From: Pisaster brevispinus
Taxonomy: Eukaryota; Echinodermata; Asteroidea; Forcipulatida; Asteriidae
Assembly (NCBI GenBank): GCA_023634235.1
Contig: JAMKCF010000007.1
Span: 16,188,592-16,252,591, forward strand
Direction: 5' to 3'
DNA length: 64,000 bases
Made by a program: the position numbers and the translations under genes. Shown piece after piece: positions 47,620-57,968 of this stretch; position 1 is the first letter of the stretch, and each line of letters begins with the position of its first letter. The notes under the pieces are model-generated. The model did not search any database, had not been told where the DNA came from, and was given only the letters and a program-made list of their open reading frames with translations.

Positions 47620-49275
47620 ATGGAAATCACAAAGTTGCGTGTGTTTATGAGCATTGTCTTGACCGCGTTGATCCGTAAGGCAGAAAATCGGTTTTTCTAC
47701 TTGAACCCACAGAATGTTACAGTCACCGAGGGGAGTAACGTAACACTCACTTGTGGATCGGTGTATTTAACAACCTGTACTACTTATCATTTTAGTTGGC
47801 AGAGAAAATTTAGTCAACATTCTGACAACGAGCAAATTTCTAATTGTTCCCGTCTAACATCAAACTTTGCAGGACGTAGAGGTATTGTTGTTGAGCAGGT
47901 CAATGAGCGTTATCACCTGCAAATCAATAACGTCCAACGAGATGACAGTGGGACTTATTGGTGTAATATGATTGAGACAGATAATAAAAGGCATCCAAAC
48001 AGTGAGACAGCTTTATTGACAGTTAATCCACTTCTCCCTAAGAATAAACCTTCTTGTCAAATTTTTCCAAGTCGACCAAGAGTCGGTGAAACCGTCTCGT
48101 TTGAATGCACTCTCTCAGAACGCGACCCTCCGAGCCTGTTGACCTGGTTCGAATCCACATCAAGTGATGCTATCCAGATTGAAGATGAAACAGAAGTCAA
48201 TCCAGGTGAAACTTACGCAGCTGAGCGTGAGTTGACCGAGTCTGACAATATGAGAGAGTTTACATGTGCAGTTGTCCCCACCTTAATGGTCCAAACTGCT
48301 CCATTACGCCTCTTCAGATACCAACGACTGTCTCAATCTCACCCTCTCATTTGACGCTACTTGAACACCAGAACGCGACATTCACGTGTGACATGAAGTC
48401 TACACCACAACAGCTAGATAGTAGATAGGTATGAATGGTGCGTGTTCCTGGTTGACAAAGGCGAAGTAAAGGTTAACCGAGACACGGTGCAGAACCTCGA
48501 TGGTCGGTTTAAACTTGACCAAAATGGACAAACCCTTCAGATTATAGACGTAACTCCTGAAAAGTTCAACAATTCTAAGATCAGATGCATTGCATTTCAA
48601 GGCAGTAACACAATTTCAAGAGTCAATTATTCACCTTTTTTCGTCTTGCCTTTAACCACGGTCCCACCAAATACTAAGAAAGTTTCAGTTATTACAGAAA
48701 CATTCACAGATAAATCAGTGAACAATGACGACAAAACCTTGCAAGGCTCTTGTGTTATAATTATTGTTGGTGGACTCATCGGTGCAGTTTTCTTTCTGAT
48801 AATCATAGCTTTGCTTGGATGCTACTTGATTAAACACAAACACAACCCCACCGGACCAGGGCAGACGGCGGCTACACGTGAGCAGAGACCGCCTTCAGGT
48901 GAGAGAGTAACTGTGAGCAGCGAGGATCTAAATGGTCAAACGTACGACTGGTCAAAATGGTTACACAGTCACTAATGAAGACAACGTGGACGAGGAAATT
49001 GGGACCAAGCGATATACACAATGGTGAACAAACCTATGAAAACCAAACCAAACCACCCAGGGAAGAACGACCATCACAAAGTCAATCAACTACCAGATGA
49101 GGACAGCAAAGAATCAGACACACCCATCAAAGACGATGTTGTGTCACGCAAGAACAACGTGGAGGGACTGGTATATGCAGACTTGGACCTACATCGCCCC
49201 TCATCAGCCAGGAACACAGAAACACTTCAGTTGGAGGAGCAGAGTGAGTATGCTGAAATCCGTCGTGATAAATAG
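47620..49275 (+). pseudogene. Receptor B: Ig receptor with a distinct ITIM-type tail, disrupted
   Basis: The ATG at 47,620 opens MEITKLRVFMSIVLTALIRK (signal peptide), Ig1 (Cys45/Cys115, GTYWC) and Ig2, intact to DNMREFTC. One base is missing near 48,272 relative to gene A, which shifts the frame to a stop at 48,352. A 4-base insertion near 48,416 restores the frame, so Ig3, the membrane helix (VIIIVGGLIGAVFFLIIIAL) and HKHNPTGP follow. Two stops begin at 48,973. The tail then continues in mixed frames (NGYTVTNEDNVDEEIG; NGEQTYENQTKPPREER) and ends with LVYADL and SEYAEI, both ITIM-like, before the stop at 49,273. It may be a pseudogene or an allele with assembly errors. The tail is unlike those of A and C. 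Confidence 0.8.
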
Positions 49276-52200
49276 GTAACTAGTGGTTTGCGAAGTTCTT
49301 ATCTGGTTCCACTCCAGCTAAGGTATTGTTAACAAATACTTGCACATTAAGGGTATTAAACACGATTGGTAGAGCTGAAAAAAATAGTAACAGTGTTCAT
49401 GTTTTGTGTGAACAATCACATACATGAAATAATTATACAGGCTAAATCCGTTGTTTAAGTCCGGAAAAACCATAAAGTTTTCCGAGTTTAAACACATTGT
49501 CCTTCATATTGGTGGTAACAACTGAAATCAGATGATGCAGAGTTTTTTTCTTTACAGGTTTTTAGACACAGTTCTCGAATATGACTTCGTTTTAGAGGGA
49601 ATATTTTACACATAAAATGGTTATTTTATTAACGTCATAATCAGCAACAATAACAATGGCGTACAATGTGTGCATGCTTTCTTTTATAAAGACCGACTGA
49701 ATCCTAAGACTAAGTTTCTGGTGGCTGAGTCACCAGGGTGTGGGTTCGAATCCTGGTCATGACAATTGCATTTTTGAGCAAGATACTTAACAAAATAAAT
49801 GCTTCTTTTCACCCAGAGGTAATTGGGTACCAATGAGGGCAGAGATGCTTAAGTAAATGTTTTAGCTTAGTGCTCTACATACTTAGATGTTGGAGCGCCA
49901 TGAGCGCTATGTAAGAAGTCACTAGTAGTATGCCAACATTCGAAGCACAAGTCGCACAATAACGCCACGGTCCATGTCAATTCTCGAGATTAAACCCCCA
50001 ATCGTATCCAATACTTTTAAGATGAGGTCTCATAATGTTCAAAGAAGTTGTCATATAATATTAGGGATCTTTTAATTTAAACAGACCTCTCTATCGAAGA
50101 AATATCCGGACGACCTTTATGTATGTCTGAACTGCACCATCCCCAAAACAGTTCGAAGATAAACTCATGAATAAGCATATTTGATTCAACAGATCACAGA
50201 AAGTTAATCACTTTTCAACTTGAATGTAAAGCGTCAGTACGTGTATTGTGGAATTTTTTTAATTTCCATCATTTTGTGTGCACATCATTTTATATGAAAT
50301 AATACACGATACTTTGTTATTCTGCAGTCATGCCGTAATCCGATATATATCATGTCGCATAGCTTTAAAAACGTAAAACCAAAGCCAAAACTAATTATAA
50401 AGGGTCTATTTTGAATCTATGAAACTGCATAAAAAGCACTCATCGTTTATTTTTTACTTTTTAGATTATAGCGATTCTTTCCCAGCTGTAAAATTAAATA
50501 TACTTTCATATATTGAATATTAACCGGTATTTTTCAAGCAAGAGCTCCTTTAATAGCATGTAAAAAACATTACACTGAAAATAGTTTTTATTTTCATGAC
50601 TGTTTTTGTACAGTCAGTCGTTCCATATGTAATAACAATTTGATTTTCTGGCTGTGGACCAAATTCAACTTTCACAAGGAAGCGGTTGTTCAAAAGATAC
50701 AAAGTTGGGTCCTTGTTTAGTGTTTGTGGTATAAAAGACGTAGACAGTACAGGAAAAGAATGTGTCACACTTTCTGGCTGAACGCCATGTTTGGAAGAGG
50801 AAAAACACTTTCTGGCTGAACGAAAAGTAGGAACAAACAAAAAAATGTCCACATAACCCAGCCTATTACACTCACCCAGTAGATTATAAGCACATTTAGT
50901 TCAGTTATCCAGTTTTCAATTAGTTTCATTTTCAAAATTACAATAAACTACACTTCTATATTTCTATACAGGGTGCCATGTATTTCATTGTTTTCTCCAG
51001 TTACAAACCCACAGCGAGTTGACCGACCACCATATCCTAGACTGGACCATTCCACCTATCTGGTTCTGTTTCCAGGATTGTGTGTGTTTGTTTTGTTTTT
51101 TATCGGCCGGGGAATGTTTTTCTTCTTCAAATCTTTGGTTAATTTAGTTTTATGTGTGGGTAATACTGTTGATATAATTATTTGCTGTTTTACTCCATTG
51201 GGCTGACTTTTTGCGATTACATTCTTTATATTCTTTTAAAACCTCTTCAGAAGGAATAGTTTTTGTTTTTTTTAAACTTCTTTAGAGAAAGAAGGGTAAA
51301 AATGAACCAGTGGAGAGAAGAGGTAGGTCTATAATTTTTGCGGGGACCATTGTTTGTACCCATATTATGTTTACTCAAGAAATAATTACGGATGTCAAAT
51401 CAAGTTATCATATCAAGCCTATCATAACCAAGGTATTGTATCCAAATATTGTTTATTTTTGTGCACAACAGAGAAACCTTAATTACTCGGTGTATTTAAT
51501 GTTTAATAGCTATTATATTTACATTAGCCATTGCATGTTTGATTTTAAAGTTTGTAGTTTGTTGATTAGTACACAGTTTTTCGATACTGCCACATGTCCT
51601 TTTTAGAGTAACACATTTTAGGATTAATATTCTCATTGGGGAAGTGTTTTTTCTGGACACAATAGTTATAGTCGGCTATGCATGTTTCCATGTCAAGTAG
51701 CTAGCCGGCAGTTCAGGAGCATTACACTAGACTTTGTTTCTGATTTTGGCTTTGCCTGTGTTGCAGTAGATTCTGTGCCCCCCCCCCCCCCACCCAACGG
51801 TGAATTCTGTAAAAATGTCTTCGTCTCCTCTTCCTTCAGCCCAAGTTGATTTAACGTATGGGGACACATGCACACATACCGGGTGACAAAATCCCATATA
51901 TAATTTGATTTGAACCATGCTTCTGCTAAGCTTACTAGCTTTGTGGAGTTGGGTGAACGTCTCTTGCAACATTATTGTGTATAAATACTTATACGATAAA
52001 CGCTAAAGGAGCGACCTCTATCGACCGCCCAAGAAAATCTCTGTTCAATAAAATAAAACGGAGGCTATAATTTATGAAAAATTATTCATATACGTGGTTA
52101 TTTAGGTTATTGCAATCGAAATAAGTAAAATGTAATTTTAAGGTCTTTTATGCAATTTGCTCAACTTTGACGATACGTCAGACAGAAACGTTTCGACTGG

Positions 52201-53130
52201 TTTCTGGATTATAATCAGTGAGTGAAGTTCCTTTCAGATAAATCATCAATCGAAATAACGAATTTGGCCTAGCTATACCGTTTAAAGTTGTTTAAAATGT
52301 TTAGTATTCTATATTTGTGCTTATAAATAACAAGCTTATTATTGCTGATGTTTATTGTTTAAAAGCGTGGAATATCGAAGTTTGTACGTTACCCGCTGTA
52401 CAACAAATGCCCGAGGTGGGGGGTATTTAATAACTCAATCATTATTTTACAAAAAAGGGATATAATATTAGAAAAGTTCACTAAAACAAATCGTAGGACT
52501 CGCATATGTTTCAACGTTGGGAACAAACAAAGGATGTTATGATGTTAAATTTGCATATGGGATAAAGAATGTTATTTGTGTCTTACCCATACGCCCGTGA
52601 GTGTCTTGCCCGAAACCTCGGCACTTTCCCGAGTCCCGTAAAAAGAAAAGTTAAAACAAATTATGTTATTTTGTTTTGTTCGCATAAATGGGGAGAAAAA
52701 TACGTGCAAGGAAACCCAAGACACCCTAATGTTTAACTACACAAAAGATTTGACGGTGTCCTCTGTTCGAGGTGGATACAAATGATTGCGTATTTTTGTC
52801 TCAAACTGATGTTCCACTGAATGGCATCCATTCAAATTTGAATGAATATAGAACTATTTATGTAAAGGTGTAATTGACTCTATTGTTATTACTGTAAGAT
52901 GCTTGTTTACTGATAGTGATATTAGTTAATTTAATTGATGCTTCACGTTTGTAATACAGAAAGCGAAGTGTCACTATTTGGTGTAAAATAATTGTCATAT
53001 TATTTTGTTTGGTTTATGTTTGCCGATAAAACAGTTTACCGCCCTCTGTTGGCTACAACCCTTAATACGAATGTAAACATGTTTTTCCCACACATGGACC
53101 GTTCATTCGTACGTACTGGATCTTCTCTCT
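49205..53130. repeat. Segmental duplication S2, copy 1 (3' flank of gene B)
   Basis: Matches 59,785-64,000 in the same order: the tail end of gene B, GTAAACAC..GTCCTT, the SINE, CATCCCC(A/G)AAA, GGCTGTGGACCAAATTCAAC, a C-run repeat R2 (51,755-51,850), GAAAAACGGAGGC-type blocks, ACGTGCAAGGAAACCCAAGA, and CCGCCCTCTGTTGGCT. About 0.4 kb at roughly 50,885-51,335 is present only here. No gene was recognised in it. Confidence 0.85.
49715..49925 (+). repeat. tRNA-derived SINE (in S2 copy 1)
   Basis: GTGTGGGTTCGAATCCTGGT (B box) is followed by TTTTGAGCAAGATACTTAAC, TGCTTCTTTTCACCCAGAGG and TAATTGGGTACC. It ends near GAGCGCTATGTAAGAAGTC. The partner in copy 2 (60,140-60,432) is longer. Confidence 0.65.
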
Positions 53131-53225
53131 GGAACTAACTTCCTCAAGATATTCGTAATATTGCCAATGTACATAATTTCAAAGTTTCTCAAAACTCACC
53201 TTTTCCAGATTTTTTTAATTCATAG
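53100..53225 (+). mobile_element. LINE relic, C-terminal RT fragment
   Basis: The frame RSFVRTGSSLWN, one stop, then LPQDIRNIANVHNFKV matches the SLWN(S)LP...I motif at the end of non-LTR retrotransposon ORF2. A second diverged piece (NVRNFKVTRKTHLS, about 53,370-53,415) follows, and a 240-bp local duplication with TTATTATTATAAATA tails extends to about 53,480. Confidence 0.6.
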
Positions 53226-53830
53226 TTTGGATTAATTGGGCGCATTACAAATGCCTCATATTATAAGTAATTATTATTATAAATATTATGCGAACAATTA
53301 CGATCCACACTTGTTTTGTTTTTTTTCTTTTTTTCTCCAACGTGATTGTATGAATTGGACAGCATTTCCAAATGTACGTAATTTCAAAGTTACTCGCAAA
53401 ACTCACCTTTCCAGATGTATTCATAGTATAGATTAAATTAGCGCATAACAATTCCCTTTTATTATTATAAATACTATGCGAACAATAACGATCCCCAATT
53501 GTTTTGTTTTTTTCTCTCCGGCGTAACTGTATGAACTGGACAGCGCCGAAACTAAGGCACAGCTTTAGGGGGCATAAGGGAGTGCGCCATTGTGTGTCTA
53601 ATGGAGGAGGTGGGGGCACTTAAGGCCTATCAAATCTAATTTCCATTTGCATTTGTCCCAAACAATCCCCCTTGCAGCGCTCTCTTTGTGTCATTTACTA
53701 TTCTTGTTAAAAAAATCTGCTAAATAATCTGCCGAGTGGTAAATACATAAACGTTGTCTGCTTGGTATTAGAACAGCGAAGCTGCCATGGCGAGCTGCCG
53801 ATCGCCAGATAGAAGACCAATGACTAATTG

Positions 53831-54085
53831 CAATAAGGAGTTATGACCATTTAACGTCTTCATCGTTTTAGCTCATTCACCTGGAACCAGTGATAAACTC
53901 TTAGAGTTTTACCTTTAATATGAATCTACATGTAAGAAGCAATAATTGATTCAAGTTTCAAGTCAGTACATCATTGCAATAAGGAGTTATGGGCATTTAA
54001 GTGTTTTTTAAACTGTTTTAGCTCATTCAACTGGAACCAGTGATAAACTCTTGAGTTTTATCTTTTCGTATGAATTTACATGTAA
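53831..54085. repeat. ~145-bp tandem duplication
   Basis: Two copies share TTGCAATAAGGAGTTATG, GTTTTAGCTCATTCA and CTGGAACCAGTGATAAACTC, starting at about 53,829 and 53,973. Confidence 0.8.
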
Positions 54086-54089
54086 TATC

Positions 54090-55460
54090 AAGACAGTCAA
54101 AATGCTTGAGTGTATGGGTGAATACCGGTGTCCAACGAATGCAGAACTCGGAGACATCGCGTCCGTACACGTTCTTTTTTATAGAATATGAAATATGTTT
54201 TGTGATTTTGTCTTCTTCAATGCTCTATGCGGTCTTTTTAATTGTCGTAAACACGATGCCTTTATGCTACTTAGCTAGTTGGGAAAAACCAAAATATAAA
54301 AACAAAAACCGATTTTCGGAAACAGAAGTGTTGCAGCCCCGACCCCAAACCGGATAAAACAGTCTGACACATCTTGAACGAGTCATTGATAAATGAATTG
54401 ACTACCTCAATGTGAGAAATATTGCAATTATTAATCACTGACATATCAGCTTAGCTTTTGGTTAAACAGTAAGTTGAAAAAGTCTTTGTCTTTAGAACAC
54501 TAACAATTGCAATAAACTTTTTTAAATTTTTCTGAGTCAGGCAAATTTTGATTTTACCAGCTTTTTAAAACTTGTATACATGAACATCATAATAATAACA
54601 TAAAAGTAAGGTGAATTATAACTTTCCTTAGTTTAAAATCACTTATTTATTTGTTTTAAATTGAACTGTTTTGATCTTGGAATTGAAAATGGTGTAGCAT
54701 TGCAATTAAAGACGCATGCTCGACAAACTAGCAAACGACAATTTCGCACCACGAGAAGTCACATTTGAACCCTGAACACCCGGCCGCCCAGCCTGCTCTG
54801 CTCTAAACACCCGAAGGAGGAGGTGAAGATGGGACTCAGGTGTGCCAGCAAGCCCAGTCTAAAAATAGCACAGGGCGCGCGCGCGCTATTTGAAACGCTC
54901 ATTAATTATGCAGCGACTTATAAAGTTGCATGTTCTAGCAATAGCATCAATTTTTCTGTAGCGGGATAATTTACTGCATTAACTTAAATGTAGGTCTAAA
55001 TTCACCGATAGGTGTTCACTAAGAGGTAAAAACAAAGAACGTGTTTGGATTTCGTGTACTGTTCGTACGGCCAACACTCAGCGTAAGCTGCAGGCCTTTT
55101 TAATTGCTTGTGGCAACCAAAATGGAAAACAATCCAGCATTGGCCTTAAATGCAATGTAGCAGGAATTGTAGGCCTATATGTAGAGCTTGTTTATATATC
55201 AGCCCCTCAAACAAATAAAAACCTTTATAGCCTACAACGAAGTTGTTTTACTAGAACAGCAATTACAAACAACCAAAACCACTAAACACATCTACTTTGA
55301 CAGAGGGCGCAATAAGAAAAAGACGCTTCTTGTGTGTGCGTGTTTTAAAACTAAACAACATTTAGAATCACTTGATGCTTACTTAATTTTGTTAATGCTG
55401 TTGTGTATTCGGTTTGAGCTCAATGAAGAGCATTAAGTTATACAATAATAATAAAAAAGA
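54090..55460. other. No gene recognised
   Basis: Includes a GC-rich patch at 54,780-54,895 with CTAAAAATAG (MEF2-like) and the alternating run GGGCGCGCGCGCGC. Otherwise AT-rich. Confidence 0.4.
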
Positions 55461-55469
55461 AATACTATT

Positions 55470-55875
55470 TATGTACCGCCTTACATGTAAGGCATAAACC
55501 CAAAAGCAATCGGAGTGGATTGGAATTGATCTACACATGCGCTTTGAACTCTTCATCCTCAACTGAAGATAACAATGGCAAAACTTGTCTCTAATAATGA
55601 AACTGTTCACCATCATTTATCATAAAAGATGCATTCCAAATCAAACCTTGTTATAAAAAGAACAACAAAAGTAAAGTTTGGGTGTGCTTGTTTTGTTGAG
55701 AAAGTTTTAAGAAACTTTTTTTTTTTCGATCAAGCTTTTTATTTTATGTTTAGAGAGAAAAAAAACTAACTTTAACTTTCAAATAAAACGCGTTTTTCTT
55801 AGAATTGTATGGTGGTGTTCACGTATAATGAGATTTTCTAAAAAGCTAAAACACGGATGGCGCTATTTTGTGATG
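55470..55875 (+). pseudogene. Decayed copy of the last exon and 3' flank of the F5/8C gene
   Basis: The segment 55,515-55,565 reads EWIGIDLHMRFELFILN-stop, aligned to EWFPCMRFELISCN-stop in the gene at 33.8 kb. The following DNA mirrors 33,873-34,200, including GGCGCTATTTTGTG near 55,859. No other exon was found nearby. Confidence 0.6.
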
Positions 55876-56084
55876 TTCGTAACATTATATTTTATGAATT
55901 GTTGAAAAGACCGTGTAAGTCTCGCGACGATAAGGTCACCATTGAGCTTCCGGGCATCTCTCAGCCGTCAGTTATGGGATATTAACTTGGGTGCAATTTT
56001 GTGGGATTTTTTTTCTGTCACATCACTTTTTTCAATCCCATAGCAACAGCTGAGGCAACAGCAACATAAGAACAATGGATTTCC

Positions 56085-56930
56085 AAAGAATAAAACTGTT
56101 GTAAAACCCATTTCAAAGGCATTCAGCTCGTTTTTAGTTTCGGTTTTTAAACATTTTTGTAAGCAAGGGGAGAGGCCAGGGAGTAGGGCTCTATCCACCA
56201 ACAAATCATCTAACTGGGTCTGCGCACAAACACATGCAAGTCATTTCTTGCCGAATAATGGCTCGAAATAAATTATGCGGTATGTTTGACAATACCTCCT
56301 GAACTAGGCATGCTAAGAAAGAGAAAATTAGGCCTATACCTGATTCTTTATGATTATGTGTACATCCAAAAATGAGACTGGTAAGTCCACTTTGAGCCAT
56401 TTCAATATCGAAATATACAAGCATTTGGTGAAACTCCGAATACTCCTCAAAGGCATGTTCAACAAGATTTTTGTACACAGTGCTTTAAAACAGACAATAA
56501 CAACGTAAGGAGGGTCAAATCACTCTCAGAATAATGCTGGATTTGCACAAGTTGTATACTGTTGAAAAGCCCTACTTAATGGCTCTCAGCTCGTTTTAGT
56601 TTCGATTTTCTTACATTTTTGTAAGCGAGACGAGAGGCCAGGGAGTACGGCAACTACCACCACCAATTTAACTAACTTGGTCTACGTACAAACACAAGCA
56701 AGCTTGGAATAAATTATGCGGTATGCTTGCCAATGACTCATGATCTAAGCATGCTAGACAGACACAATTTGTACCTGACTCTTTCTTACGTATTCCTTCA
56801 TCCGAAAATGAAACTTCTAAATCCACTTTGAGCATTTTTAAAACCGAAATGTACCAGCATATGGGAAAACTCCGAATGCTCCTCAAAAGCATGTTCAACA
56901 AGATTTGTGTACACACAACCCCATGAATGA
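56085..56930 (-). repeat. ~460-bp tandem duplication with a conserved minus-strand frame
   Basis: Copy 1 (56,105-56,485) and copy 2 (56,575-56,925) share AGCTCGTTTT, GAGAGGCCAGGGAGTA, GGAATAAATTATGCGGTATG-like and CATGTTCAACAAGATTT. On the minus strand both can be read as NLVEHAFEE(Y/H)SEF, then ML(V)-rich residues, then AQSG..S.IFG, with more agreement in protein than in flanking DNA. This may be a duplicated exon of an unknown gene or an old transposon piece. Confidence 0.5.
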
Positions 56931-57224
56931 CTACACTATCTCAAAGGAGGGGTTCGAGTAGAGGATTTACATGTAGTATGACTGGATTTGACCGAACGGT
57001 TCTTATGTTATTAAAAAAAATTGTTTTAATGTTGTTACCGCTACTGTCCCCTTGCGTGACGCCATTTGCACACAAGTATTGAACGAGCAGTTTAAAACCC
57101 TGCAGAATGACACATCTACTCAAGATGAGAACACAAAACCACCATTTTGTGAATAAAGCAATCTTTGTTTTATCAAACATTTTCTAGTAAACTAAACTTT
57201 CTAAACTCCCGAAAATCTTAACAG

Positions 57225-57330
57225 TTAGACGGTTACACAAATCTTTAAACTAAAATCCCAGAAAGTCAAGTACTGAGGCTTAGTCAGTGTAGCCCTGCTT
57301 CCTAGACCAGTCATTTAACCCACTTATCTG
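57225..57330. repeat. Distal upstream block shared by receptor genes B, C and fragment D
   Basis: TGAGGCTTAGTCAGTGTAGC and CTGCTTCCTAGACCAGTC match 44,430-44,470 and 47,200-47,235. Confidence 0.6.
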
Positions 57331-57469
57331 ACCTTTTTAACACAATTACCAGCTCATCCAAAGCTTGTAAGAAACTTATAGTTTACAAATTTAAAAACTC
57401 ATTTCAAATAATATGAAAAAACTAAATCCTCCCTTTTAAGAAAAACAAATAGTTGACCTTTTATTTTGT

Positions 57470-57790
57470 CAAGATATTGGTTAAACAAGGAAGTAATACG
57501 CAAAACCATAACGATACTCCAATCCAACTTCACATCAAATTAATTAAAAGGTCGGTAAAAACATGGAAGGGACTCTGTAAAAACATGAAGTCACGACAAA
57601 ACAACTTAGATTTCTTTATAATAATAACTTCAAAAAAACAAAAGTTGTTAACTGTTGACATTGTCATGTAATTCAAGACAAACACTTCCCACTTAACATC
57701 CGTAAAGAAGTGGGATCATTGTGTATAGGGAATCAACAGAAAAGAAGTCCCTGATTTCATTATAATTATTGGAAGAGACATGACGCGTCA
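57470..57790. promoter_or_regulatory. Conserved upstream cassette of receptor gene C
   Basis: GGAAGGGACTCTGTAAAA then ACATGAAGTCACGACAA (57,563-57,599) match the cassettes of A and B. The palindrome TGACGCGTCA (57,781-57,790) sits 188 bp before the ATG. From 57,781 to the ATG, C and B are about 90% identical. Confidence 0.5.
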
Positions 57791-57968
57791 AGACTGTAAC
57801 TGGGCCTGTTAGTACTGTAACGGTGTGGACCAGATTGTCATCGGATGGAACATTGGAACAGCATAATAGTGTACTTTATTGTTTCTTTGTGTGCCCCCTA
57901 TGTTTTGATTTATTTCGTTCTGATTGATAAGATATTGCCGGGCTGTCAATTTTACCAGACGTGTGAAC

